From positions 1 through 35,254 of the forward strand of contig CAMATY010000008.1 of the NCBI GenBank assembly GCA_945861325.1: 35,254 nucleotides of DNA, read 5' to 3'. This stretch comes from Ferrithrix thermotolerans DSM 19514 (GTDB lineage: Bacteria; Actinomycetota; Acidimicrobiia; Acidimicrobiales; Ilumatobacteraceae). The translations under genes were made by a program, and so were the position numbers. Positions 9,693 through 18,838 of the stretch are shown piece by piece; position 1 is the first letter of the stretch, and each line of letters starts with the position of its first letter. The notes under the pieces were generated by a model. The model did no database searches. It saw nothing but the letters and a program-made list of their open reading frames with translations, and was not told where the DNA came from.

Positions 9693-9763
9693 GCGGGTGT
9701 AGTTCAGTGGTAGAACATCAGCTTCCCAAGCTGAATACGCGGGTCCGATTCCCGTCACCCGCT
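9693..9763 (+). tRNA. tRNA-Gly (anticodon CCC)
   Basis: Acceptor GCGGGTG/CACCCGC, anticodon loop TTCCCAA flanked by TCAGC/GCTGA, T-arm CGGGTCCGATTCCCG; CCA not encoded. Confidence 0.95.
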
Positions 9764-9788
9764 CAAAACTTGGGCAAGACTTGCCGAA

Positions 9789-10202
9789 GTGAAACCTGAC
9801 GAGGATCTGCAAACAACGAGCGGTCTTGTCGTGCCGAGTGCGGCGATGCAATGGAACTTCGCCCGGTCAAGTGGCGCAGGCGGGCAACACATCAATAAAA
9901 CTTCTTCAAAAGCCACGCTGATAGTCGAAACTTCTGCAATTACTGGCTCGGAATTTTTGATTAGAAGAATCCAAAGTTTGCTAGCCACAAAAATTCGGAT
10001 AACAAATCAGACCAGTCGAAGTCAATGGCGCAACCGACAACTTTGTTTAAACCAACTGGCTGAAATTATTGACAATGCTGCAAAGCCACCTGCACCTGAT
10101 CGTAGAAAGTCAAAGCCAACTCGGGCATCGATTAAACGTCGCCTTGAAGGCAAACGGCATGCCAGCAAAAAAAGAGAGTCAAGGCGAATTGACGACTGGT
10201 GA
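9789..10202 (+). CDS. arfB: Class I release-factor-like peptidyl-tRNA hydrolase, ArfB/YaeJ type
   Basis: FARSSGAGGQHINKTSSKATLI (GGQ motif), lacks RF codon-recognition domain, ends in a basic tail RRKSKPTRASIKRRLEGKRHASKKRESRR. Confidence 0.88.
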   Translation: MKPDEDLQTTSGLVVPSAAMQWNFARSSGAGGQHINKTSSKATLIVETSAITGSEFLIRRIQSLLATKIRITNQTSRSQWRNRQLCLNQLAEIIDNAAKPPAPDRRKSKPTRASIKRRLEGKRHASKKRESRRIDDW

Positions 10203-10213
10203 ATTCTTTTATT

Positions 10214-10417
10214 TCAGAACAAACTAATTAATGCCCACAATGCAGCAATGGCGCCAATTGTTGCCATCACCAAACTGCGGGCAACTGGTGCTTTAGCCAA
10301 ATCGTTTTCATCGCGTCGCTTTTTTGGGGGACGAATCAATGCTGCAAAATTGCCCACGAACATCGCACCACCAAGCGCAATCACTAACCAAGCAAGGAGA
10401 TCTTCGCCAAGAAACAT
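10214..10417 (-). CDS. Small hypothetical membrane protein (2 predicted TM)
   Basis: MFLGEDLLAWLVIALGGAMFVGNFAALIRPPKKRRDENDLAKAPVARSLVMATIGAIAALWALISLF. Confidence 0.6.
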   Translation of the reverse strand: MFLGEDLLAWLVIALGGAMFVGNFAALIRPPKKRRDENDLAKAPVARSLVMATIGAIAALWALISLF

Positions 10418-10441
10418 CTTCAGAGACCGCTAACTCACTTA

Positions 10442-11830
10442 CTAATTAGAACTTGAATCTAAAGCAAAGTTTTCGAAACGCGTGTACGCAGCCAGCCACG
10501 CTAAGCGAACTTTGCCGAGTGGGCCAGCACGGTGCTTTGAAATATTTAGTTCTGCTGCACCAATTTCGTCTTTATTGTCTGGGTTGTAAACCTCTTCGCG
10601 ATACAAAAACATAACCACGTCGGCATCTTGCTCGAGTGCGCCAGATTCACGCAAGTCTGAAAGTGTTGGGCGTTTGTCTGTGCGGGCCTCTAACCCGCGA
10701 CTCAACTGACTTAATGCCAAAATTGGAATCTTAAATTCACGCGCCAATAACTTTAATTTTCGACTTATCTCACTGACTTCAAGTTGACGATTCTCTGGTC
10801 GACCATCGCCTCCCATAAGTTGCAAATAGTCAATCACGATTAAAGCAAGGCCTCCTTGGCGACTCAGTGTTCGTCGAGCCTTCGCCCGGATCGCACCGAC
10901 CGATGTTCCTGGGCTGTCGTCAATAATTAATGGAACATCTAAGCGACCAACGGCATGTCCGATTTTTGTCCAGTCATGCGGAGTTGGGCGACCACTGCGT
11001 AACACGGTTGAGTCAACACCGGCCTCGCTCGCCAGAATTCTCTGAACAAGTTCGGCGCTACCCATTTCAAGTGAGAAGAATAAAACCGGCTTACCCGAGG
11101 ATCGCGCAACGTGTACAGCAATTCCGAGCGCTAGTGCAGACTTTCCCATTGCAGGTCGAGCGCCAAGAATATTTAGCGTGCCTGGTTGCAGACCAAGCAA
11201 AATCTTGTCAAGGCCAGCTAAACCAGTTGCCGTACCGGTTATTGCTTCTTTATTATTGGCACGCTCCTCTAATTTTTCCATTGCGGTTTCAACCAGACTT
11301 TTGAGTGGTTGAGATGCATCACCAATATTGCTCTCAGAAATATCAAATACTTTTGATTCAGAATCATCAATTGCTTTAGCCACATCTTCCGGCCCGCTAT
11401 ACGCGATATCAGCGATCTCAGAAGCAACCGCAAGTAGCCGTCTCAACGACGCGGTCTCACGAACTATTTTTGCATAACGATCAGCACTTGTGATTGCCGG
11501 CGTTGCATTTTGCAAAGTTAGTAACGCGTCGATTCCACCGATGCCGTCTAATAAATTATTTCGACGCAGCGCCTCACCAACAGTGATTGGGTCAACTGGT
11601 TCACCAGCAATGTTGAGCGCACGAATTGCATCATAAATATGTTGATGCGCTGGCTTATAAAACTCTTCTGATTTAACACCGCGTTCAAAGGCAACACCAA
11701 CTGCTTCTTGTGACAACAACATCGCGCCGAGCAGCGATGCTTCAGCTTCGATGCTGTGCGGTGGAATGCGACTGGGTTGTCGCTGTGAAAACCCACTGCG
11801 CTCACCACGCGGAAATTCAGCAATTGACAC
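10442..11830 (-). CDS. dnaB: Replicative DNA helicase DnaB (GTG start)
   Basis: IPPHSIEAEASLLGAML; GARPAMGKSALALGIA Walker A; LIVIDYLQLM; LSQLSRGLEARTDKRPTLSDLRESGALEQDADVV. Confidence 0.97.
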   Translation of the reverse strand: MSIAEFPRGERSGFSQRQPSRIPPHSIEAEASLLGAMLLSQEAVGVAFERGVKSEEFYKPAHQHIYDAIRALNIAGEPVDPITVGEALRRNNLLDGIGGIDALLTLQNATPAITSADRYAKIVRETASLRRLLAVASEIADIAYSGPEDVAKAIDDSESKVFDISESNIGDASQPLKSLVETAMEKLEERANNKEAITGTATGLAGLDKILLGLQPGTLNILGARPAMGKSALALGIAVHVARSSGKPVLFFSLEMGSAELVQRILASEAGVDSTVLRSGRPTPHDWTKIGHAVGRLDVPLIIDDSPGTSVGAIRAKARRTLSRQGGLALIVIDYLQLMGGDGRPENRQLEVSEISRKLKLLAREFKIPILALSQLSRGLEARTDKRPTLSDLRESGALEQDADVVMFLYREEVYNPDNKDEIGAAELNISKHRAGPLGKVRLAWLAAYTRFENFALDSSSN

Positions 11831-11963
11831 GACTACACAATGCCTGTGTTTGCCTGTTGATTGCTAGCGGTATAACCCTGTGATTTTCTTGTTGATAACA
11901 AGTGGAAATCAAGATATTACCTACCTTTAGCGGTAAATAGCGGACGCGAAATTGCACAACCTT

Positions 11964-11983
11964 TGTGGATTTCTTGTGGATAA
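11964..11983 (-). promoter_or_regulatory. Pair of DnaA boxes upstream of dnaB
   Basis: Reverse complement contains TTATCCACA (11975-11983, perfect consensus) and AAATCCACA (11964-11972), 11 bp apart. Confidence 0.65.
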
Positions 11984-12022
11984 AGCTTAAATAGTTCGCA
12001 CAGTGCGACTAGTTAAATAATT

Positions 12023-12469
12023 CTATTTAGCGACAATATTTACGGCGATATTGGTTGAAACTTCGGTAAACAATTCGACTACAACAACATGATCGCCAAG
12101 TGCACGCAATGGTGCTTCTAAATGAATTTGTTTGCGGTCAATTGTTATACCAGTCTGATCAAAGACAGCTTTAACGATTTCAGCAGAGGTGATTGATCCG
12201 AATAAACGACCTTCATTGCCCGCCTTGGCTGAAATTGTGATGACTTTTGTTGACAACGAAGTAGCAAGATTGCGAGCAGACTCGCGATCTGTGGCTGCTT
12301 TAAGTTCTTGCGCTTTACGCATCGCCTCGGCCTGAACAACAGTGCCGTCATTAGCAACAACGGCAAGATCGTTTGGCAAAAGAAAATTGCGTGCGTGCCC
12401 AGCTGAAACGCTGACAATGTCTCCGCGACGGCCTAAGCCTTTGACATCTGATCGAAGAAGGATTTTCAT
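12023..12469 (-). CDS. rplI: 50S ribosomal protein L9
   Basis: [37 protein letters not shown]. Confidence 0.96.
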   Translation of the reverse strand: MKILLRSDVKGLGRRGDIVSVSAGHARNFLLPNDLAVVANDGTVVQAEAMRKAQELKAATDRESARNLATSLSTKVITISAKAGNEGRLFGSITSAEIVKAVFDQTGITIDRKQIHLEAPLRALGDHVVVVELFTEVSTNIAVNIVAK

Positions 12470-12939
12470 GATGCTGCTCCGTCTGTGTTTGTCTCAGTTG
12501 AAATTTCGGCAGTGATGTTTGGAGCAACTTCGATTGTTTCGGAGAAACTTGCCGAACTTTGAGTTGATGCTCCACTTGAAGACGAGTCATCTCGACGCGG
12601 ACGACGAGGGCCACGATCGCGGTCTCGGTCTCGGTCATCAGAACCGTACTCGCCACGCTCGCGCGGTGCGCGAGCTGCAGAAACTTGTTTGACATATGGC
12701 AACAACGCCATCTCACGAGCATTCTTTACTGCAGTTGCGATGTCGCGTTGAAGTTGAACATTGTTGCCGTTCATTCGACGCGCACGCAACTTAGAGCGAT
12801 CTGACATGTAACGCTGCAATAAATTGACGTCTTTATAGTCGACAAAGCCGACCTTCTCTTTGACCACAACATTTGAGCGCTTTTTTGGTTTGCGCAACAA
12901 TGCTTTTTGTGCTCTTAATTTATTGGATTTACTTGTCAT
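12466..12939 (-). CDS. rpsR: 30S ribosomal protein S18 with long low-complexity C-terminal extension
   Basis: [54 protein letters not shown] core, followed by about 70 disordered residues. Confidence 0.93.
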   Translation of the reverse strand: MTSKSNKLRAQKALLRKPKKRSNVVVKEKVGFVDYKDVNLLQRYMSDRSKLRARRMNGNNVQLQRDIATAVKNAREMALLPYVKQVSAARAPRERGEYGSDDRDRDRDRGPRRPRRDDSSSSGASTQSSASFSETIEVAPNITAEISTETNTDGAAS

Positions 12940-12981
12940 TGGGAATGTCCTTAATCGTCTGGTTGATTTGCTAGTTGAGTT

Positions 12982-13437
12982 TTAGAAAGGTTCTTCGCCG
13001 TCAAAAGGCGTTGCTTCGGTACCTGGATTGGTGCCGCTATTGGCAGGGCGATTGTTGGATGCTCCGCCACCTTGACCATCTTGCTTTGGTGTACGCACAA
13101 CCGTTGCGGTTGCCCAACGCAAACTTGGCCCGAGTTCGTCGGCGATGACATCTATTGCTGTGCGCTTTTCGCCTTCGCGCGATGTGTATTCGCGTTGCTC
13201 AAGTCGACCAGTTACGACAACCCGCGTGCCTTTAGTAAAGGTGGCTGCTGCGTTCTCACCGAGTTGGCCCCATGCAGTGACATTGAAGTAGGAAGTTTGT
13301 TCTTGCCATTCACCGTTGACCTGGTAGCGACGACCAACTGCAATACCGAACGACGCCACAGCACGACCAGTTGCAGTGAATCGAATTTCTGGGTCGCGAG
13401 TTAAGTTTCCGACGAGAGTGATGCTGTTATCAGCCAT
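12982..13437 (-). CDS. ssb: Single-stranded DNA-binding protein
   Basis: MADNSITLVGNLTRDPEIRFTATGRAVASFGIAV; acidic C-terminus FDGEEPF. Confidence 0.96.
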   Translation of the reverse strand: MADNSITLVGNLTRDPEIRFTATGRAVASFGIAVGRRYQVNGEWQEQTSYFNVTAWGQLGENAAATFTKGTRVVVTGRLEQREYTSREGEKRTAIDVIADELGPSLRWATATVVRTPKQDGQGGGASNNRPANSGTNPGTEATPFDGEEPF

Positions 13438-13470
13438 TTTTTAATCCTTTAATTTCTGTTGTGAATATTT

Positions 13471-13797
13471 TTATGCTGAGACGGTCATACCGCGACGCGC
13501 GGCTTCGTCATCAGGAAGGCGAAAAAGTTTGTGCCTTAGAACATCATCAGCAATTCGCATGGCGCGCTCGGCTTCGTCGAGTGCCCCACCTGGTGCTGTG
13601 ATATTGAAAATTGCGTAGTAGCCATCGCTTTGTTTTTTGATTGGATAAGCCAAGCGACGCTTGCCCCACCAATCAGGTGTGCCGTGAACCGTGCCACCGG
13701 CAGTAGTTACTGACTTAGTTACCACACTTATCCAGTTGTGGGCAGCGGACTCTTCAAGATTGCCGCTGACAATGACCATTAATTCGTATGCGCGCAT
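13471..13797 (-). CDS. rpsF: 30S ribosomal protein S6
   Basis: MRAYELMVIVSGNLEE...DWWGKRRLAYPIKKQSDGYYAIFNI; first gene of rpsF-ssb-rpsR-rplI. Confidence 0.96.
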   Translation of the reverse strand: MRAYELMVIVSGNLEESAAHNWISVVTKSVTTAGGTVHGTPDWWGKRRLAYPIKKQSDGYYAIFNITAPGGALDEAERAMRIADDVLRHKLFRLPDDEAARRGMTVSA

Positions 13798-13804
13798 AAA
13801 AACT

Positions 13805-13842
13805 CCCTTCGGACCCAACTATTAATTGGGGCCCCCGAAGGG
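13805..13842 (-). promoter_or_regulatory. rpsF leader hairpin resembling the S6:S18 autoregulatory motif
   Basis: mRNA sense: CCCUUCGG-GGGC-CCCAA-UUAAUAG-UUGGG-U-CCGAAGGG, immediately upstream of rpsF; the SD (GAAGGGAG) is in the 3' strand. Confidence 0.75.
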
Positions 13843-13905
13843 GCAGGTATGTGAAGTTGAAAGTGTAACGGCACAACAACACAGTGCCACAGGCCTGTTA
13901 CAGGG

Positions 13906-14340
13906 TTATTGGGCGATTACAGACTTTCCTGGCTTGCGATGACCCCCAAGAATGCGGGTCTTAAGCAAATGATGCCAACTGCAAGTTCGACAGACCTCTA
14001 TTAAATAAGCCGTAAATCGCTCGGGTCGTTCATCAAAGCGCTCGATCTCGTCTCGGGTTGCGATAAACCGACCGTGACTCGGCAATCGCGGACCAAATAA
14101 ATATGAAACGGTGACAAGTTGATCTTTGACGCAGATTGGACACTTCGCCCTCGTTGCACGACCAAAGTTTTTTGCCACGCGCATTAACTCAGGATGCGCA
14201 TCGCACAAAGTGTCACGAGAAACTTCACCACGCCGAAAATTGTTTATTAGCGCTCGTCTAGTTAGACGATGATCAATTTCACCAACAGATGCATCATCAT
14301 CAGTGGTGACGTGATCGTTATTTTCAAGTTTACGTTTCAT
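13906..14340 (-). CDS. DUF5318-like actinobacterial protein
   Basis: MKRKLENN...ALINNFRRGEVSRDTLCDAHPELMRVAKNFGRATRAKCPICVKDQLVTVSYLFGPRLP...YLIEVCRTCSWHHL; cysteine pairs CPIC/CRTC. Confidence 0.7.
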   Translation of the reverse strand: MKRKLENNDHVTTDDDASVGEIDHRLTRRALINNFRRGEVSRDTLCDAHPELMRVAKNFGRATRAKCPICVKDQLVTVSYLFGPRLPSHGRFIATRDEIERFDERPERFTAYLIEVCRTCSWHHLLKTRILGGHRKPGKSVIAQ

Positions 14341-14366
14341 ATGTGTTTGGACCTTATCGACACAAA

Positions 14367-15767
14367 CTAGCCGACTCGCGAGTCCCACCAAGATTTGAGC
14401 CGCGCCCGAATTTCTGTGTCGCCGAGCGGGCCTTCTTCAATGCGGATTTCCATAAGAAAATCAAGCGCTTCACCAATTTCTCGTCCAGGTTGAATTTTGA
14501 GAAATTCCATTACTTGCGAGCCATCTAATTCTGGTCGCATCGCTTTTAGTTCTTCACTCACTGCGAGCTCTGCGATGCGTTGTTCAAGTTCGCTCATTCG
14601 CCGAGCGAGTGCTTCAACTTTCTTTTCATTTCTAGTCGTGCAGTCACTTCGAGTCAGAACATTTAGATCTGCGAGATGTGCACCGGCATCGCGAACATAG
14701 CGACGCACCGCGGCGTCAGTCCAACCCATTTGATATGTATGAAATCGCGCACTCAATGCAACAAGTTCGGAAACGGTTTCAATATCTTGGGTTGAGTACT
14801 TCAACTTGCGCATTCGCTCTCGTGTCATGCGTGCGCCAACTGCCTCGTGGTGATAAAAAGTTACACCTTTGCCGGCGCGAATTGATCTGGTCTTTGGTTT
14901 ACCGACATCGTGAAACAACGCTGCCAATCGTGTGATGCGAAAATCACAAGGTGCATCAGACTGAACATTTTCAACAACAGCCAGTGTGTGCGTGAGTACA
15001 TCTTTATGACGATGAATCGGATCTTGTTCGAGTTGCATCGCCGCTAACTCTGGCAAAAAATGTTGTGAAAGGCCATTATCAACTAGAAACCACAAGCCAA
15101 ATGAAGGGCGCTCGGTGACCATTAACCGATCGAATTCATCGCGAATTCGTTCAGCGCTGACAATCGTGATTCGGTCGCTCATCAACTTGACAGCCGCAGT
15201 TAATTCAGGCACTGGAACAACGCCAAGACCAGAGATAAATCTTGCAGCCCGCAACATTCGCAACGGATCATCGCTGAAGCTGACCTCTGGCGACAAGGGT
15301 GTGCGCAAAACTTTGCCAAGCAAATCGGCCATCCCATTAAATGGATCAATTAGTTCAGGTGATTGATTAGTTATTTCCAAAGCCATTGCATTGATTGTGA
15401 AATCGCGACGCGAAAGATCTTCGTGAATATCTTTGGAAAACTGTACATCTGGCTTGCGAGAGTCGAGAGAATAAGCCTCGGCGCGATGAGTTGTAATTTC
15501 GTAAACGCGATCGCCTTTCTTTGCGCCGATTGTGCCGAATCTTTCTCCTTGTGTCCATATCGCATCTGCCCAACCCGAAAGAGTCACTTTGATTTGCTCT
15601 GGAAGAGCATCGGTGGTCAGATCAAAATCTAAATCTTTAACTTTACGATCCAACATCAGGTCGCGCACCGTGCCACCAACTAGAAACAGCTTGAAACCTG
15701 AGTCACGAAACCTGGGGATTAACGGAGCCAATTCGCTCAAAACAGGCGCGAATCGCTGAGGCACCAC
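14367..15767 (-). CDS. cca: CCA-adding tRNA nucleotidyltransferase / poly(A) polymerase family with HD domain
   Basis: LFLVGGTVRDLMLDRKVKDLDFDLTTDALPEQI; RRDFTINAMAL; HDVGKPKTR. Confidence 0.94.
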   Translation of the reverse strand: MVPQRFAPVLSELAPLIPRFRDSGFKLFLVGGTVRDLMLDRKVKDLDFDLTTDALPEQIKVTLSGWADAIWTQGERFGTIGAKKGDRVYEITTHRAEAYSLDSRKPDVQFSKDIHEDLSRRDFTINAMALEITNQSPELIDPFNGMADLLGKVLRTPLSPEVSFSDDPLRMLRAARFISGLGVVPVPELTAAVKLMSDRITIVSAERIRDEFDRLMVTERPSFGLWFLVDNGLSQHFLPELAAMQLEQDPIHRHKDVLTHTLAVVENVQSDAPCDFRITRLAALFHDVGKPKTRSIRAGKGVTFYHHEAVGARMTRERMRKLKYSTQDIETVSELVALSARFHTYQMGWTDAAVRRYVRDAGAHLADLNVLTRSDCTTRNEKKVEALARRMSELEQRIAELAVSEELKAMRPELDGSQVMEFLKIQPGREIGEALDFLMEIRIEEGPLGDTEIRARLKSWWDSRVG

Positions 15768-15849
15768 GCTCTACAGGCTAGGCACTGTGGCCCAACCTTG
15801 ATAGTTATTTTCAGTTGCCTAGGTTTGCTGGCACTACCGTAATTGGCTG

Positions 15850-17961
15850 GTGATTATTCGACTTAAGACCCTGCTCACGCCAATACTGGTGGCAGTCGCG
15901 ATCAGCACCCTTGCGCCGTCAACGATGTCTGCTGATGTTAGGGCTCAACAAGTCGAAACTACTTCGCCGAGCGCTTTGAAGTTGACCGCACAAAACTTTA
16001 ATATCCCTGCTGCAGGTCCTTTGCGATTTGTTTTTTCTGTTACTGACACAACCATTTTAGAAAGTTTGCTTTCGGTAAGCAATTCAGTTGTTCGTCTGTC
16101 GCTTGGCACCAAAGTTTCGGGCGGCGAACAAGAAGTTCGAGAAATAATTGCAGAACCAAGTTTGTTTACTGCTACTGACACTCTCGACTTCGCAATAAAC
16201 GATTTAGATCAAAAACCAGACGGTCAGTTTGAAGTGATCGCACAGTCCACTGATCTTGCACCGGTTGTTGCGTCGCGTCTGACGAGTGGTCGAAATCCTG
16301 GTCGAAATCCTGGTCGAGATACTGGTGTGGCTGTGGGTCAGCAAACTGATCCAAAAAGAATTGAGTTTGCAGGTGCGGGGGTTTACCCAGTGCGAATAGA
16401 AGTTTTGACCAACCAAGTCGTTCGTGCAAGTCAGGTCAGTTTTGTTAATCGCATTAATTTATCAACTCGACTTGAACCAATGCCGGTAAGTTTCGTTGCA
16501 ACTCTGAGTAGCACAAACACTCTGCAACCAGACGGCTCGCACAAAGTTGACGACATGACTCGGGAGAAAATTTCTGAATTAATTGCATTATTAGAACTTG
16601 ATAACCAACTAATCTCAACGCAACTATCGCCACAAGTTATTGACGGTCTGAGTAAATCGAAAGATCCGATAGATCAAGACTTGCTCTCAAGGCTTAATGC
16701 TGCGATTGGTCAGGCGACCCTCGTTGACTCGACGTATCTCGCCTTTGATCCGTCAAGTGCTCAAAAAAACAACCGAGCCGTTGAGTTCAAAACCTTGCTT
16801 GAACTCGGAAAAAATAGTTTGAGTTCGCGGTTTGCATCTAGTGCCGTCACACCAAATGTCTGGATTGCAAGCGCTCCACTTGATCAACCAGGCGTAGATC
16901 TGCTTTCGGATTCGGGATATACATCAGTTGTGATGCTCCCAAAGGCTGGCGCGACTTTGGGAGTTGCCGAGAAAACTGCGCGTCCATTTCGACTTGTGTC
17001 AAAAGATAAAACACTTTCGCTATATGTCGCCGACAATAATTATGCGATTCAACTCGGCGACCAGAGGGATAATTCGTTCATCACTGCCAGTGCCATCGTC
17101 GCTCAATTATTGGCATTGCGAGACAAAATTGAAAGCGACGGCGGAACACCATCGCTGCGACGAGTGATGCTGACAACACAAGACGGCTCGGTGATCAATT
17201 CAAATTTGATTCACGAAGTTTTATTGATTTTGAAAAGAGTCCCACAACAAATTGCGATAAAGACACTTGCTGATTTGCCTCCGCCTCGCCAAGATGCAAT
17301 TAAACCAAATCTGCGACTCAAAGACTCAACACAATTCAACACGCGAATGAACGACATAGATAAGTTGCGAAGCGATCTTCACAAACTTGACTCAACACTT
17401 GACGGAAACTCTGCCACTTGGACACTTTGGAACGAGCGTTTGATGGTGATGTCAAGCGATACCTTGAGCACAAATCAACGAAACCTGTTTTCTACACAAA
17501 CTCGAGAAGAACTAAAGAAATTGCGTACCGCAGTGACGCTTGAAGAAGGTACAACTTTTACACTCGGAAGTAAACAAAGCCAACTTCAATTGAATTTACA
17601 AAATTCATCCAACGAAGATTTAACTGTGCTGGTCAAAGTTGAAAGTCAAAAACTTCAGTTTGCTAATCCCACCGCGGTAGTTCGCGTGCCTGCGAGCAGC
17701 TCAAACGGTCTGACTATTGATGTAATTGCATTATCGAATGGTCTGTTTCCGGTGGATGTGCGAATTTTTACTGCCGATGGATCAAGTCAACTTGGCAAGA
17801 AAATTGCGGTTTCTGCCCGTGTTAATGCACTCGCTGGTCTTGGTCGAGTAGTTAGTGGAGTAGCGCTGTTACTTCTCTTGACTTGGTGGGCAGCGCACTT
17901 TCGTCGCAAATATCGAACTCGCATTAGTGATGCGCACCCAGTAGTAAACTCAGAAACATGA
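15850..17961 (+). CDS. Secreted, C-terminally membrane-anchored protein at the position of the Rv3909/DUF6049-type gene
   Basis: N-terminal signal-like LLTPILVAVAISTLAPSTMSADVRAQ; C-terminal TM VVSGVALLLLLTWWAAHFRRKYRTR; synteny between cca and trxB. Confidence 0.65.
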   Translation: MIIRLKTLLTPILVAVAISTLAPSTMSADVRAQQVETTSPSALKLTAQNFNIPAAGPLRFVFSVTDTTILESLLSVSNSVVRLSLGTKVSGGEQEVREIIAEPSLFTATDTLDFAINDLDQKPDGQFEVIAQSTDLAPVVASRLTSGRNPGRNPGRDTGVAVGQQTDPKRIEFAGAGVYPVRIEVLTNQVVRASQVSFVNRINLSTRLEPMPVSFVATLSSTNTLQPDGSHKVDDMTREKISELIALLELDNQLISTQLSPQVIDGLSKSKDPIDQDLLSRLNAAIGQATLVDSTYLAFDPSSAQKNNRAVEFKTLLELGKNSLSSRFASSAVTPNVWIASAPLDQPGVDLLSDSGYTSVVMLPKAGATLGVAEKTARPFRLVSKDKTLSLYVADNNYAIQLGDQRDNSFITASAIVAQLLALRDKIESDGGTPSLRRVMLTTQDGSVINSNLIHEVLLILKRVPQQIAIKTLADLPPPRQDAIKPNLRLKDSTQFNTRMNDIDKLRSDLHKLDSTLDGNSATWTLWNERLMVMSSDTLSTNQRNLFSTQTREELKKLRTAVTLEEGTTFTLGSKQSQLQLNLQNSSNEDLTVLVKVESQKLQFANPTAVVRVPASSSNGLTIDVIALSNGLFPVDVRIFTADGSSQLGKKIAVSARVNALAGLGRVVSGVALLLLLTWWAAHFRRKYRTRISDAHPVVNSET
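16288..16323 (+). repeat. 3 x 12-bp in-frame tandem repeat (GGTCGAAATCCT)
   Basis: ggtcgaaatcct ggtcgaaatcct ggtcgagatact, encoding GRNPGRNPGRDTG. Confidence 0.9.
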
Positions 17962-18791
17962 CAATCCGCATTCTCACAGACTCCGCTTGCGACATTCCAC
18001 AAGCACTCGCCGACCAATACAACATAACTATTGTTCCACTGACATACAGCTTTGGGGACCAAGAGTTTGTTGATCGCAAAAGTTTGACAGCAGAACAATT
18101 TTGGAAGCACTGTTCCGAGTCGCCAATTTTGCCCCAGACTGCCGCACCGGCACCTGGTCAATTTGCAGAGGCTTTTCGTAAATTGATCGCCGAAGGGGCA
18201 ACTGGAATTCTCGTAATTAGTTTGTCGCGAGAACTCTCGGCAACAATGCAGTCAGCAGAAACTGGCGCCAAAGAACCCGGGGTCACCGTGCCCGTGCGAA
18301 TCATCGATAGTCGGTCAGCAAGTATGGGTCAAGGAATAACAGTTATTGCGATTGCAAAATTAGCCGCCGCAGGTAAATCGCTCGACGAACTCGAAGTAGC
18401 AGCCAATAACTTTTCTGGACGAACAAAAGTTTTTGGTGCGCTAGACACGCTTGAAAATCTTAAAAAAGGTGGACGAATCAGCAGCACCAAAGCGTTTTTA
18501 GCTTCTGCCTTGGCGATTAAACCGATCGTTGAAGTGCGTGATGGCACAATCCAAGAAGGCGGAAAAGAGCGAACTCGTGGCAAAGCCCTTGCTTTTCTGA
18601 TCGAAAAGGTTAAATCAGCCGGGGAAATCACCGATTTAGCCGTGTTGCACGCGCAATGTAGCGACATTGATTCTTTCGTCGCTCAATTGAAATCAATTTA
18701 TTCCGGCGAAATTTTAGTTAGTGAAATTGGTGCAGTAATTGGCTCACACACAGGTGTCGGCACAATTGGAGTTACTTATCACACAAAGTGA
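17958..18791 (+). CDS. DegV family fatty-acid-binding protein
   Basis: MTIRILTDSACDIPQALADQYNITIVPLTYSFGDQEFVD; TSQ-like TAAPAPGQF; VFGALDTLENLKKGGRIS. Confidence 0.92.
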   Translation: MTIRILTDSACDIPQALADQYNITIVPLTYSFGDQEFVDRKSLTAEQFWKHCSESPILPQTAAPAPGQFAEAFRKLIAEGATGILVISLSRELSATMQSAETGAKEPGVTVPVRIIDSRSASMGQGITVIAIAKLAAAGKSLDELEVAANNFSGRTKVFGALDTLENLKKGGRISSTKAFLASALAIKPIVEVRDGTIQEGGKERTRGKALAFLIEKVKSAGEITDLAVLHAQCSDIDSFVAQLKSIYSGEILVSEIGAVIGSHTGVGTIGVTYHTK

Positions 18792-18838
18792 GACTCCCTA
18801 TTTGCTCGTCTGCTTAGAACTAGCGTAAAAGTTCGACG

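Noticed and set aside
12351-12722. 123-aa minus-strand ORF overlapping rpsR/rplI out of frame
   Set aside because: Out-of-frame overlap with the S18 tail; low-complexity repeats keep other frames open.
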